Part shown: positions 46,001 through 58,027 of the stretch, piece by piece | Position numbering within the stretch: position 1 is the stretch's first letter | Layout of the letters: each line of letters opens with the position of its first letter | Assembly (NCBI GenBank): GCA_013399305.1 | Contig: VXAI01000092.1 | Location: 1,142,290-1,206,289 of the forward strand | Length of the DNA: 64,000 nt | Source: Rostratula benghalensis | Lineage: Eukaryota; Chordata; Aves; Charadriiformes; Rostratulidae | Direction of reading: 5' to 3' | The notes under the pieces: model-generated | Seen by the model: the letters and a program-made list of their open reading frames with translations, nothing else | What the model was told of the DNA's origin: nothing | Databases searched by the model: none | Program-made: the position numbers and the translations under genes

Positions 46001-48466
46001 ATAACTTTCATTTAATTATTCAAATCCCTTGTAATTGTTCAAAGCCAGGTTGAGTGGGACTTAGAGCAGCCTGCTCTTGTAAAAGATGTCCTTGTCCATG
46101 GCAGGGGAATGGGTTGGGCTAGATGATCTTTAAAGGTCTCTTCCAACCCAAACTGTTCTAGGATTCTATACATTGAGCTCTTGTATCTTGACCAGTAACA
46201 CCCGGTTACCCCTCTTTTGTTTTTTTCCCCCCTCTGTTCATTTAATATCCTTGAATGCAGTCCTAATTGTGAATGGAGCAAGGGCCAAATTTAACTCTGC
46301 CTGCCTTTGATACGAATACAGTTGGCCCCTGTTGACTTCAGGAAAATCTGGGGTTATTGCTCATAACCCTTTTGGCAGAGACCTGTTTCTCCCTCTTGCT
46401 CTGTCTGTGAAAGAGCCCTCTCCCACTCTCTGGTCTTTGCAATTGGATGAACACTATTCTGATTTAGCCTTTCTTTTTCAGCCTGGTTGGTGTTAAGCCC
46501 ATGCAGTGTCAGCAGAGTGCAGGTTATCACTGGCTTCTAGGTCACAACTGTAGCTGCCCTCTCCATGATGAATGGCAGCTTGCTGAGATGTTAGACCAAT
46601 CAGTGACACCAAAAAAAAAAAAAAAAAAAAAACAAAAACCAAAACCCAAAACAAAAAAAAACCCCAACAAACCAAAGCCAAACCCAAAACCCAAGGGGGA
46701 AATGATAGCTGGCACAGAAGTCTATTTGTCTTGTAGCCTTGAACTTCAAACTGTTCCAATGACTGCATTTTATACCAATTACTTTGAACTGTGTTTTATC
46801 AAGCTAAGTGAAGTGATTGGTGGATGTTTCTGTTTGAATTGCAGTTTTCAAGACAAACTTTCCAGCCAGAGCAGCTTATCAAGTTGCCGCTTTGCCAAAA
46901 GTAAGTGTCACTTTTCTGCCTACAAAAAAATGAATTTTCTGAAATTGCATGTTTCTGAAGCATTCTGAGAGCTTTTCTTATTCTGGAATAGCTTCAATTG
47001 CAGTTATTTTAATGAAAACTCTGAATCGCAGAATCACAGACTATCAGGGATTGGAAGGGACCTTGAAAGCTCCTCCAGTCCAATCCCCTGCCAGAGCAGG
47101 AACACCCAGATCAGGTCACACAGGAACGCATCCAGACAGGTCTTGAACATCTCCAGAGAAGGAGACTCCACAACCTCTCTGGGCAGCCCCTTCCAGTGCT
47201 CCATCACCCTCACTGTGGAGAAGTTTTTCCTCATATTTAAGTGGAACCTCCTGTGTTCCAGCTTGCACCCATTGCCCCTTGTCCTATCATTGTCTGTCAT
47301 GGAGAAGAGCCTGGCTCCATCCTCCTGACACTCACCCTTTACATATTTATAAACATTAATGAGGTCACCCCTCAGTCTCCTCTTCTCCAAGCTAAAGAGA
47401 CCCAGCTCCCTCAGCCTTTCCTCATATGGGAGATGCCCCTTTTCCTTAATCATCTTTGTGGCTCTACCCTGGATTTTCTCAAGCAGTTCCCTGTCCCTCT
47501 GGAACTAAGGGACCCAGAACTGGACACAGTTTTCCAGATGGGGTCTCACCAGGGCAGAGTAGAGGGGAAGGAGAACCTCTCTGGACCTACTGACCACAGC
47601 CCTTCCAATACACCCCAGGATGCCATTGGCCTTCCTGGCCACCAGGGCACAGTGCTGGCTCATGGTCATCCTGCTGTCTGCCAGGACCCCCAGGTCCCTT
47701 TCCCCATTACTTCTCTCTAACAGTACAGTTCCCAACTTGTACTGGTACCTGCAGTTGTTCTTGCCCAGATGTAGGACTCTACACTTGTCCTTGTTAAATT
47801 TCATTAAATTTCTCTCTGCCCAGCTCTCCAGCCTGTCCAGGTCTCTCTGGATGGCAGCGAAGCCTTCTGGAGTGTCAGCCACTCCTCCCAGTTTGGTGTC
47901 ATCAGCAAACTGGCTGATCATGCACTCCATTCCCTCATCCAAGTCATTGATGAATATATTAAATAGTACTGGTCCCAGTACTGATCCCTGAGGGAGTCCA
48001 CTAGGTACAGGGATACAACCAGACTCCATCCCATTGATCACCACTTTCTGGCTTCTGTCCTTCAGCCAGTTCTTGATTCACCTCACTTCCTGATTGTCCA
48101 GTATTTATCTTTTTTTCTAAGTATACAAGTCTTTTTACCACACAAGATAAGAGATCCGAATATGAGAGACGGATTTCTTTATGGTGGAAGATGGTTGGAA
48201 TGCTAGAAATGCGGGGTTATAATACTGAAGTAAGAGGAAAGTAAATTTTCAGTATTAACATTGCTAGATTGGTAACACAACCATCAGAAATATGCTCTCC
48301 CTCAAATGTCCCTCTCGTCTTCAAAGGTTGTGTTACACATCCACTTGCTTGATAAAATAGAGATATGAAACTCCCAATAGGTTTCTTTGTTGTTTTCTCA
48401 CAGGGTGCCCGAGTTGAGATTGAAGCCGTTGCCATTCATGGACCCCTCCAAGATGCTTCAGCCTGA
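39993..48466 (+). CDS. RIDA: RIDA (HRSP12/UK114), 2-iminobutanoate/2-iminopropanoate deaminase (6 exons, whole coding region)
   Basis: RIDA hydrolyses reactive enamine/imine intermediates released by pyridoxal-phosphate enzymes such as threonine dehydratase, protecting other enzymes. It is a homotrimer of the YjgF/YER057c/UK114 family. Six exons (65, 106, 55, 69, 56 and 63 nt) join to 137 residues plus stop, exactly the human length. Visible landmarks are GPYSQAVLVD at residues 19-28, GQIG at 35-38, [14 protein letters not shown] at 59-72, and the family signature around Arg107 ([15 protein letters not shown], then VEIEA). Arg107, known to bind the substrate carboxylate in the family, is intact, as are Tyr21 and Glu122. 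Residue 34 is Ala where human has Ser, and residue 99 is Phe where human has Tyr. The ATG has G at -3 and +4. It is divergent from POP1. Confidence 0.97.
40058..43729 (+). other. RIDA: RIDA intron 1 (3.7 kb)
   Basis: The first 270 bases are still CpG-rich. An (AC)-rich stretch lies at about 41153-41176 and TAGATAGATA-type units near 41590-41605. No other element or exon was recognised. Confidence 0.8.
43730..43835 (+). CDS. RIDA: RIDA exon 2 (residues 22-57)
   Basis: The acceptor is GTTTTCAG|CCAAGC and the donor AAGCAG|GTAAGA, ending in phase 0. It encodes [20 protein letters not shown] and [10 protein letters not shown]. Confidence 0.97.
44357..44411 (+). CDS. RIDA: RIDA exon 3 (residues 58-75)
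   Basis: The acceptor is TTCATTAG|GCTCTT and the donor GCAATG|GTAAGT, ending in phase 1. It encodes [18 protein letters not shown], one helix of the family fold. Confidence 0.97.
45294..45362 (+). CDS. RIDA: RIDA exon 4 (residues 76-98)
   Basis: The acceptor is TTTCTAG|TTGTGA and the donor AAACAAT|GTAAGT, phase 1 to 1. It encodes [19 protein letters not shown] and then IYKQ; human reads VVKTTVLLADINDFNTVNEI. Confidence 0.97.
46045..46170 (+). mobile_element. CR1 LINE 3' end in RIDA intron 4
   Basis: In plus orientation, GGTTGGGCTAGATGATCTTT, AAAGGTCTCTTCCAACCCAA and the terminal GGATTCTAT are the CR1 3' terminus. Similarity extends leftwards through CATGGCAGGGGAATGGG to about 46045. It is a short, diverged copy. 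Confidence 0.88.
46610..46694 (+). repeat. A/C-rich tract in RIDA intron 4
   Basis: A run of about 22 A passes into alternating A and C blocks (AAACCCAAAACAAAAAAAAA, then CCCCAAC). It has no flanking LINE or SINE body, so it is not an obvious retrotransposon tail. Confidence 0.8.
46845..46900 (+). CDS. RIDA: RIDA exon 5 (residues 99-117, catalytic Arg107)
   Basis: The acceptor is GAATTGCAG|TTTTCA and the donor CCAAAA|GTAAGT, ending in phase 0. It encodes [19 protein letters not shown], which contains Arg107 and the UK114 family signature. Confidence 0.97.
47029..48102 (-). mobile_element. CR1 LINE fragment with reverse-transcriptase C-terminal part in RIDA intron 5
   Basis: On the minus strand about 1.07 kb of CR1 ORF2 and 3' UTR can be read. 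The segment 48044-47505 encodes the end of the reverse transcriptase, with [20 protein letters not shown] and the catalytic FADD near 47898-47909. After a break it continues as [20 protein letters not shown] and the CR1 tail, ending in TCTGTGATTCTGCG at 47029. The reading frame is interrupted around 47455-47505 and the 5' three quarters are missing, so it is dead. It makes up most of the 1.5-kb intron. Confidence 0.95.
48404..48466 (+). CDS. RIDA: RIDA exon 6 coding part (residues 118-137)
   Basis: The acceptor is TTCTCACAG|GGTGCC; the stop TGA is at 48464-48466. It encodes [20 protein letters not shown]. Confidence 0.97.
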   Translation, partial: GARVEIEAVAIHGPLQDASA

Positions 48467-49262
48467 CTATAAACAGAGACTGAATATCCTCCGACAGCGG
48501 TTTGAGATTTAACACTTCTCCCTAACATCCTATTTCTACAGTGGACTGTCAGCAGCTACATACACTTAGAATCACTAAACTTACCGAGGCAAGGTGCTTT
48601 CTTCTGGATTGTGGCCTTGGATTCTCTAAAACAGGGACTTGCAGTGAGTTCTGTGCAGGCAGACTTTGAAACCTGCAGGAGTCTGGCCAAAATCAGCCGA
48701 GCTCAGGTGCAGGACAGGGCCTTTAATTTGGGGCAGTGACTGGCTATTCAAATATTAAATACAGGTTTGGAGGAACATGACAGAAGTCATCTGGGCATGG
48801 AAAACTAATGATTCATAATAGCAGGTTTTTAGTAACAATTCTAAATAAGAAAAAATGACAAACGGGAAAACAGTAGAACATGAATTACTTAGTGTATATG
48901 TTTTCACTTGGGTGTTTTGGGGAATTTTGCTGGATTTGTTTCTGAACTGTCTTAAAGTCTTTCTTTACAGAATAGATTATGGTTGGGACTTTTTTTTTCT
49001 TCATATGGAAACAATTTCTTAAAGTTAATATTGATTTCATAGAAAAAGAGATTTATGCTTTTCTGAAATGAAGTGCTAACTTTAGAAATCAGCTGTAAAT
49101 GAATCTCTACCTGTAAGCTTTTTCATAATCCTTTTCATACAATTCAACTTTTACTGTATTTTGATTAAAAAAAAAACAAACAAACAAAAAAAAAACCCCA
49201 AACCCCCCCACCAAATAATAATCCTGTTTAATGACAATAAATGATAATTGCATCTGTAAAAC
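48467..49262 (+). other. RIDA: RIDA 3' UTR with poly(A) signal
   Basis: The sequence after the stop is AT-rich and non-coding. AATAAA is at 49236-49241, followed about 20 bases later by a GT/T-rich stretch (CTGTGCTTGTCT), so cleavage near 49262 is likely. A mixed A/C tract lies just upstream of the signal at 49168-49212. Confidence 0.75.
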
Positions 49263-50213
49263 TGTGCTTGTCTATTCTGGGAAGAAGTTTTTCTTGGTTA
49301 TGCTTTGATACTCCATTAGGAAAAAAGTCCCTCTCTTGCTTTTTCAGTAAGTAACAATTCAAGCCAAAATAATAGGGTTTATTATCTATCTCCTAATAGC
49401 TAAGGATGAAAGTAATCCTCAAAGACAGGAAGCTTTCAGCTATAATGGCATTTACGGTTCTTGGTGTTTTTCTCTCTGCCATTTAGGACAGAAACATCTG
49501 CCTGATGGGGTAATTAAGTGACACTGAGAAGTCAGACTGGTGATGCTATGAAGTTATCCCATCCCTCTGCATTTGTCTTCCAACCAAGTAGAAATGGATA
49601 GTGTGTTTTTAAGGAACTAGTTTGAAAGTCAGCTACCTCATGGTAGAGTTCATTTCACACAGACGTATGACTCAGCACAGCATGGTTTGTTCAGAAGGAA
49701 ATGAGCAAAAATTCTTTTCTGTTATAGTCTGTCCACCTCAACATCTTTGTTTTGCTCACTTCCATGAAGATGGCTGTGCAATTATGTATGGGATGCTACT
49801 GTCACTGTATCTTCACTTTCTTTGTGTAAAAAGTAAAACCAGCCATGTACAGCAGCTTGGAGAATGTAGAGTGTCAGTGGTAAAAACATGTACCTGCTTT
49901 CTTAAATATACTGTGGCAGGGAATCCTGGAGGCTGCTCCTTCCAGAAGCTGCTGTTTGTATGCCAGAGTACCATGGCTGAGCACTTCAGAATCTGACTCT
50001 ACTCCCATCTCATGTCATCAAACTCACTCAATTTTGGGTAGGCTACAAACCCAGCAGTATCGCAAGGACAGGGCATAACGCTGGTTTGCCACACATCGAG
50101 TCTCAGTAGTGTGAGTTCAGCTTCCAGCAGCTCAAATCTAAATCTCAGTTCTTCTGTCTATCATTTGTCTTCTGTGTATAATGCCTACTGATCATCATCT
50201 CACATACTTTTAA

Positions 50214-50601
50214 TAGAATGGTTTGGGTTGGAAGGAACCTTAGTTCCAACCCTCTGCCATGGGCCAGGACACCTCCCATTAGACCAGGTTGCTCGAAGCC
50301 CCATCCAGCCTGGTCTTGAACACTTCCAGAAATGGGGTATCCACAATTTCTCTGGTCAACCTGTTCCAGTGTCTCACCACCCTCCTAATGAAGAATTTCT
50401 TCCTGATACCTAATCTAAATCTTCCTTCTTTCAGTTTAAAAATGTTACCCCTCATCCTATCACTATACTCCCTGCTAAAGAATCCCTCCTCATGTCTCCA
50501 GTAGGTCCTTTTCAGGTACTGAAAGGCCACTATAAGGTCTCCCTGGAGCCTTCTCTTCTCCAGGCTGAACAACCCCAACTCCCTCAGCCTGTCCTTATAG
50601 G
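50214..50601 (-). mobile_element. CR1 LINE fragment (3' end) downstream of RIDA
   Basis: On the minus strand it encodes [21 protein letters not shown] ORF2 sequence, then [20 protein letters not shown], and ends in the CR1 3' UTR (AACCATTCTAT at about 50214). It is 5'-truncated. Confidence 0.93.
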
Positions 50602-53600
50602 AGACTTCTGTATATAAACTTGATACATTTAGACTTTATTAGTCTTGGTCTCTACTCTTGGTCTTTCTTCTTGGCTTTACTATTAATGTCTTTTATGTTC
50701 TACAGCTCTGACTGGGGAAGCAATCCCACCTAAGAAAAAAACATGCCCAAGCCTGTAAAGAAGGAGGTAGTGCTAACACAAATGTGACTTTCTAGGAAAC
50801 AGGGAGCTAATGTTGTTTCACTTTGTCAGCTAAGACCAGACTCCATTAATGAATGGAGTTAGATTTAAAGTTTCCTAAATTGTATTTGTGTTTTTCTGTT
50901 ACGGCTTTAGTTTTAGTTTGCCTTGAGCAGATTTCAATAGAGCCGAACACCAGCTGACTTCAGTCTTGGCGATGCTTATCCCTTCTTTCCTCTCACTTTA
51001 TTCCCACGCTGCCTTTCTTGTGCTCTGCTGCCTCTTCGCCAGCCCTGAACCACTAGATGGCAGTTTCGGTGTCTTTTTGGTGCATGCTGACTTGTCCATT
51101 TGCTGATGTAAATCCTGTGTAGACCTCCTCTCTGTGTGTCCTCACTAGTGAGTGAATGTACCACTGCTTTCTGCAGTAAGGGACAGTCTGAAACTGAAAT
51201 GCAAGTGAAACACCTTAAAAAAACCAAACAAACAAACAACAAAACCCCCCAAACATACAGGGTGCAGCTAACAAGCCACAACACAATCACATCACTTCCA
51301 GTAAAAATTCAAGAGCGTAAGTAAGCTGGAGACCAGTTTCTTGAATGCCTTGGATCTAAATATGCATTCTTCAGGTACTGGAATTCTAGAATAACTGAAA
51401 TAATCAGTTATTAGCTCTTATTTACAGCTATAACAGAGCAGTTCTCCACATAAACAATCAACCTTCCATAGAGAAGTTTAAAACTTTTATTTTTTTAGGC
51501 AGAGTTATATTTTTGACTCTATTTGTTAAGACAAAAAGTCTAAGCCCTGTAATCCTCCAATATGAAAAGCAAGTGTTGTGGACATCTCTTGGGTCTCAGT
51601 CCAGCAAAGTACACAAACATTTACGAAATCCAGTTTTAACTAGAGCTAAGTTAAGCTTATCTTGTTTTTGTTTGCTGGACTAAACCTCTGGCCTGCAAAA
51701 CGTGACATCACAATTCAGCTTCTGATAACCTAATTTCACCATGTAAAATTTGTTTCAATCACATGTAACTTAAGAAAACAACAAAACAGTTCTGTGGAAG
51801 TACAGCAATACTTAAATTTACATATTCTACCAGGTTTCTTTGAAGTAGTTTGCTGGTTTTTCTTTTTTCTGTTCATTCCAAAAGATTATATTCTCTACAA
51901 GTTAAAAAATGTAAAAGTAAAGCTCAGTACCTAATTCTAATAAAATGTGCTCTGATAAAACTCATAGCCAAACTGAAAGTGCTCCAATCTTCTGCTACAA
52001 GAACCTTGCTTTTGCTGCAGTTTCTACCTGAAAGCAGTTCTTCCCTGGGTGAAAGAGCCAACCCTCACCAGCCAGGATGCCAACTATCTTCTGGGATCCT
52101 AACACAAGGTGCAGGTGTGTCGGCAAAGAGCCGACAGAGTGCAAATTTAAGCTCTTCCAGGGCTCTGTTTGTTGGGAATTGAAACAAAATTACTACCAGA
52201 ATTTTCTTGTTAGCTTGGAAGTTGAGTTTATTCCTTCCAGTGTCCTGCCCAGCACTCTCTGCAGCATGGAATTACGACCTCCACCTTTGATGAAGTTAAG
52301 GGCTGAAAATTGTCTAGCTTTTGATTAACAATTCTGGATTGTTTTTTATCTTATGTTTTACAAAAAAAAAAACCCAAACCAACCAAAAAACTATGGTGTA
52401 TTGCCTTGTCTTTGGAGGTTTATCTTGTAAACAGACATTGGAGCATAGCCTCTTCTCCGCCTTTAACACGAGAAAGCTCTCTTCATCTCTTAGAAAGGAA
52501 AAGGGAAAATAGCTTTCATTTGTTATAATCACAGAATGTGTAAGGACTGAAGATGACTGAGAAGGGCTGATATTGTTGAGTCATTGACTGGTTTATGCTT
52601 CTCTTGTTTCCAATTAGCATTGCTTAATGACCTGAAAGCCAACAGTGAGGAGAGGTCGTGTATTGCCACCCAGCTTCCTTGTAACAGCAGTGGTAGAAAG
52701 AATGCCTCCAAGGTGAGCAGGTTATCTTGAGCCTTTTATATGTTCATATTTTATTTTATTTTATTCTTATTTTCTTTCCAAGTGTCCTCCGTTGGGATTA
52801 AGACTATGAATGTCGGTCACAGAACTCCTCTTGGTTTATGCTTTTAACTTGTTCCATGTAGCTGGTCAACCTGCAACTCATCATCTAACACACAGTTTGC
52901 AAGCAGTCAGCGTGGCTCCCCTGCCCATTTCATCTCCTGTGTTTGGGAGTATGACCACGCTGGCACAGGCGCTGGGGGCTGAGTCAAATTCCCAGCTGAG
53001 AGGAGGAAACCAGCCACCAGAAGGAGCTGACTGACAGTGGAAGTTCCTGGGGTGTCCTGGGCCCTGGTTGTACACCCAGCCCACTCCAGAATCACCCCGG
53101 GGAGTCCTCCTCCCACTCAGGGCCTGTTCCCCCACTCCTTGGCTCTCCCAAGTGCATGGTATGTTTCTCGTGGCTTTTTGTCATGGGATGATTTGGGCAT
53201 GCGGGCAAAAAGTTTAACAACCTCTGAATTTTTAATTCCCAACAGATTTATGATAGAACTAGCTGTCTGTTGTAACTTCTCTATTATAGAGGGCTAGTAA
53301 AAATAAAAAATAAAACTCTGTCACATCCACCTACCAAAAAAATTCCTTAAAAAACCTGAGAGTGTGCATTTTGATTCTAAAAGTTTATGGTATTACGTAC
53401 ACAGAAAGTTGACAATGAAGCTGACAAATTTGTAAGAGTGCTGATAAGCAGAAAACATCAGAGTTAGTGACACAGCCAAGGACTACCAGCTTGCACAAAA
53501 GGCTGATAGGCCAGGGATATCAATTAGATTATTTAATACAAACCAAAGTCAGCTGGGCTCAGATGCGCACATGCAGCACAAAATTTAGGACTTAGAGGGG

Positions 53601-55234
53601 ATTTGTATAATTTGCTAGTGACAGCAGAATTTTTGTGAAGTCCTTTTGTGCAATAAAGCTAAGAAAATAGCAACATGTGCTTGCCCTTTTTAGATAACTG
53701 ACCTTTTCTCTGTATTGTACTTCCTTATGCCAGAGAACCCTCTATACACAGTCCTCTATGATAACGTATAGTCCCTTTGCAACATTCCCCATCAGAACAA
53801 ACCTCTTCTCTCTATCAGGTCCATAACATCAATTACATTCAGGGCCTCTTTTCACAGGAAATGTGTTTGAAAGCTTTGTCATTCAGCCTCAGTTCCAAAA
53901 TGGTTATTTAGCATTTTGGAAAATAATCAAGACAGTCTCTGATAGTGTTCTTCTTCTTCTGGACAGCACTACAGGGAAACAAAATAAATGACCTCTCCTT
54001 TGGGAACAGCTTAGATATGTCTCTGCTTAGAAATCTATTTTAGAAGCTACAAATACCTATGAGGAGCTACATAGCTAAAGACATGTTATTAATCACCATG
54101 AATGTTAACAGCTGTGAAGTTGTCTTTATATTTTAAGTGTGCTAGAATTTATAAAACTAAAACATCCTACTTGTAGTTAAAACTGTCCTCTTCTCCCTGT
54201 TTTTACAGGAGTTGTCACATATACTGTGCTACTGGCCTTGTAATAAATTTGTGTTTAAAAAGGGAAAGTAAGCAGCAGACACTCTCTTGGGTCCTGGACA
54301 CCCTCTATATCTTCCATTTTCAGAAAAACTAACCTCTGCACTTATTTACATCCTAGGAAATGGGACATTTTCATCTTCCAGTCTTCCATGTGTTATACAC
54401 TTCAGCAGCTCCATGTACCAGTAGCCTGGGCACTCGGAGAAATTGCCTGCATACTACCATCAAAAAAGAAAAAAGCTACACTATCTTCCTTATGCTATAT
54501 AATGCATAAGGTTGAAGGTTTCAAAGGTTAGTTATCTGAATCTGGAAAAAATCCTAATTGAAAGCTGAATGGTTATAGTGCTGTTGGAAAATTATCCTGC
54601 TGTGTTAGCCACATAGAGAAGGCACTCCATGGCAGCGAGGTGAAAGATCAGGTATTTCAAACACTTGAAGTCTTGGCAGCTTGACTTCAAAACATATGTA
54701 TTATATAAAACTTTTTCTGATGCCTCTTATTCGTGTCTGTAGCTTCTGGCTCAATCCATAAAAGCTTTTTTCTTTTCCCAACCCAATAAAATTAAAAGAT
54801 GTTCATGTGGACAGAAGAGCAGGCCCACGAAGAGGATGTTCATAGCAACATAACTTCTATTCCGTGTTATTAGCCATCTCTGAAAGACATGGAAAAAAAT
54901 AATTTAATGATTACGGGTACAATTTCATATTCACTAAATTTTACAGGAATTCAAAGTGAAAGTTCCCTGGAAGAATCACAGGATGAAGGGGTATCTGCTC
55001 TTCTCCCAGATCTGTAAGGATGTTCTCTGCGGACCTGCAGCAGCCGCGAGTAGCCACTGGCTCTGTTTCTTCTGCCCTCATCCCATTCGTACACAGTCTT
55101 CCTCTTCCACACATTAACATCACCTCTGTGAAATCCAGTTACACTGCAACACTCTTATGCTGCTCCCCATCCTGCTGCCCTTTCTCTTAACTTTTGAAAT
55201 CACAAGTTAATTTCAGTCATATTTGACACAGAGG
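50602..55234. other. Intergenic between RIDA and ERICH5
   Basis: No exon or recognisable element was found. A/C tracts lie at 51219-51252 and 52360-52388, and a TTTTA microsatellite at about 52748-52765. A stretch at 53400-53670 ends in CAATAAAGCT and might be an old LTR-like or UTR-like piece, but no partner repeat or coding part supports that. The sequence before this, 49263-50213, is equally featureless. Confidence 0.6.
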
Positions 55235-55515
55235 CAGAGCTCTCATGGACATTAAATCTTATATAAGGACAAGAGACAAAGGGCATAAATTCAAGTACAG
55301 TTATTACATTTACATGTAAGAAAATACTACGTTTTTTTCACTGTAAGGGCAATTAACTGATTGGAACAGGCTGCCCACAGATTTTGTAGAGTCTCCGTTC
55401 TTGGGGATATTCAAAACCCAACAGAACAACTTGCTCCAGCTTTGAGTAGAGGGGTAGAATAGACAATCTCCAGAGACACCTTCCTAACACAACTATTCCA
55501 TGATAAAGTATGGTT
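55235..55515 (+). mobile_element. Diverged CR1 LINE 3' fragment between RIDA and ERICH5
   Basis: In plus orientation the order GGACAAGAGACAAAGGGCAT, GGAACAGGCTGCCCACAGAT, TGGGGATATTCAAAACCCAA, then CAACTATTCCATGATAAAGT follows the CR1 3' consensus (aggcaatgggcaca, caggttgcccagag, agatattcaaaaccc, tattctgtgattct). It is clearly older than the other copies. Confidence 0.8.
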
Positions 55516-57597
55516 GAGGAACTGCAGCCAATCCCCAAAACTATATGTCTTGGCCATCAGCAGCTGAGAAGCTCTGAGTCTCACTGGCTTTCCTTGCTGA
55601 AAGACGGTGCCCAAGACGAGTGGCAGAAATCATAATGTTGGACCACTCCAGCTCGAGGGACTTCTTTCCCAGCCAGAAGATCCTGCAAGAGGAGGTCAGG
55701 AACATGGGATTTCCTTGTAGGGAATGGTGGTATTAGCATAAGGCTGGGTAGAGAACACAGGGAAGATGGAAATTTTGCAGGGGAACACAGGTGATGGGAA
55801 TGAGGTATCCAACTGCAGTGACTTTCTGTGACAAAGAGCCTGACAGTTAATTTGTATGAACACTGCTAATGCTGGGCAGAAAAAATATACCCTTTTGTGG
55901 CTTTGAATTCAACACATCTATTGTGTAAATGAGCCTTCCCTTTTTTCAGAGATGGACTTCAGCTACCTTTAGAGCAGTATTTGTTTTGCACTAGTATCAG
56001 CTCATATCCTCTTAGCTCTACACTCTTGGAGGCAAGGCTCTGAATGTTTTTGATCTCTCGCAAAGTAAGAATTTTTCCATTCCCTTTAGCAATCTTGCTT
56101 CCCTGCCCAGAATCTTGTTTTAGTTTTTCAATATCCTTTCAAGACAGAAGAATTGCTCCCTTAAACAACAGCATCCCAGATTTAAATGGCCACTGTTCCA
56201 TTCTTAACATTGTTTGCTTTTCTTGCCCATAGCTGTTCTCTTGAGCTCTCTGCATCTGTGCACTCCTATCATCTGAAATGTATTATGGACATAGAAGCAG
56301 GGCTGCTCCTTCCTTACAAAACTGAGAGAATATGCCCAGTTAAGGCATTTAAATGCAGAAAGTAAGGATTTCAATAAAGCTGTAATCATTACATGATGGA
56401 ATCTCTTATTCTCCAGGAGTAGGATGCTGTTCTTTGAGGTTTCCCAGAAGTAAGAGCTTTGCTGAACTCACAGCACCAATAAGTATTTCTTTGCAAATGC
56501 TTAGGCGTTTTTAAAACACATTTAAAACAAGTTGAGTGAATAAAGTTTTTTTCAGACTTCACAGGCAAAGCTATAGGGCAAAAATTTTAAGATCCTGCAG
56601 GAGCACAGTTACCAAGGGCCAACAGTGGCTTCTTTTTGCAGGCTAGCTTAAAAAGTTGACAATATAAAGATCAACTGTTAAACATGAAAATGCTCACTGA
56701 TTATCTAATTCTACTTGAGTAATCATGAGGTCATAAAAGCACGTATGCCTTGGCCAAACCACTTGACCACCACCCTTATTGGTCTGCCAGGCTGCAGTGC
56801 TGATGCTGCTGTTTTCCTGAATCCTGTAGCACAGGTGGAATACAATACCTTGCTGCTGTCAGCTCAAAGGCCAGAGCTTATACTAGCACTGGAAGGAGGA
56901 GAAGACCTCTCATCCCAGTTGCAAGAGGTTCATCTGGAAGTCATGAAGGTGGTGCTACTGTAAGGTATCTCCCACCCTTCCTGCTGGAGCTGTTCTCTCC
57001 CTGAATTGCAGAAATACTCACTAGCCCAGGGAGATTTTGAGCATGGCTATGCAGGCCAATGGTAAGGAGAGAGGGAAGAGGGGCAAAGCAGTTTCAGTCA
57101 TTGCAGTAACATTCATTGGGGGAAGGAAAGAGGTGTCTGCAATGCCTGCTCATCCTTTTCCACATTCCAACACCACCACAGGATAACCTCTGCCTTCTGG
57201 GACACACAAATACCTGACGTGATGGACTCAAAGGAACTGAGTGAAGGATTCTTAGTGAATGTGGAAGAAAAAGAAATAACTTCTACAGAAAGCCTGTTAT
57301 GACAGAATTGTGAACCTAATTTCCAAGTCTGCTAGAGGGACAGTCCTATCCCCTTGAATTCATCTTTTCATTGGTGTGATGATTTTTCCAAAGGCACTTC
57401 ATTTGGCACGTGATTTTTTTTCCTTCTCACCACGTGACTGCATTTGATGAGCAATGAGCATTCAAACCAGCTACACTGCTGATTTCAGCTGATAAGGCGA
57501 ATGAGGGGATCTAAAATGACTGTCTGGCATAGAATGGAAATCACAAAACAGCATTAAGGCATTAGCTCATAAGTTTGCAAATAATAATGAGCAGAGT

Positions 57598-57869
57598 CAT
57601 GATTTTAACATAGGATTTTATTTTCCAAGACTGCATGTTAGTGTAGCGTTCTTCCCAAAGAGGGGTAATTTATGGCTGGTAAGATTCAAGTATTAAATAA
57701 AGATGACCCATGTAAAAAGCATGACTTCCAATTGATTGCTTCCAAAAACATCTCTTGATGTAAACAGAAATATTTATGACTCTCTCTACTGAAATGCAGA
57801 ACGCAGCCGGAGGATGGCAGTGGGATGACAAGATGCACTCATTGGGGACAGCACAGTCATTTCTGTCTC
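57598..57869 (-). other. ERICH5: ERICH5 3' UTR with candidate poly(A) signal
   Basis: On the minus strand AATAAA lies at 57617-57622, about 250 bases past the stop, giving a compact 3' UTR ending near 57598. Alternative distal signals cannot be excluded. Confidence 0.55.
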
Positions 57870-58027
57870 CTAAACAATAACCCATGTGGTCCTCCCCTCT
57901 GTCAACATACCCATCTCTGTCGCTGCTGCACCATCCACAGCTTCTCCTGTTTCTTCTTCTTTTGTTTCAGGCCCTTCACTTACCATCTCACTCAGCAGCT
58001 CAGTTTCCACCTGTTCTCCCGTCTCAC
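57870..58027 (-). CDS. ERICH5: ERICH5 terminal exon 3
   Basis: The acceptor is GTTCCCAG|GTGAGAC; the stop TAG is at 57870-57872, 51 codons later in the frame set by exon 2. The conserved part [19 protein letters not shown] is followed by a tail ending WVIV. The acceptor begins GTGAGA, so the exon start itself resembles a donor, but phase and homology fix it. Confidence 0.9.

Larger units (their letters stand above)
45363..46844 (+). other. RIDA: RIDA intron 4 (1.5 kb)
   Basis: The intron contains the CR1 3' end at 46045-46170 and the A/C tract at 46610-46694. The smaller introns 2 (43836-44356) and 3 (44412-45293) show only poly(A/T) runs. Confidence 0.8.

Noticed and set aside
47241..47720. 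Plus-strand open frames of up to 159 codons in RIDA intron 5.
   Set aside because: They are antisense to CR1 ORF2 and its 3' UTR, with no independent support.
53400..53670. Possible solo LTR, because of CAATAAAGCT near its end.
   Set aside because: No TG...CA borders, target duplication, primer site or retroviral coding sequence was found.
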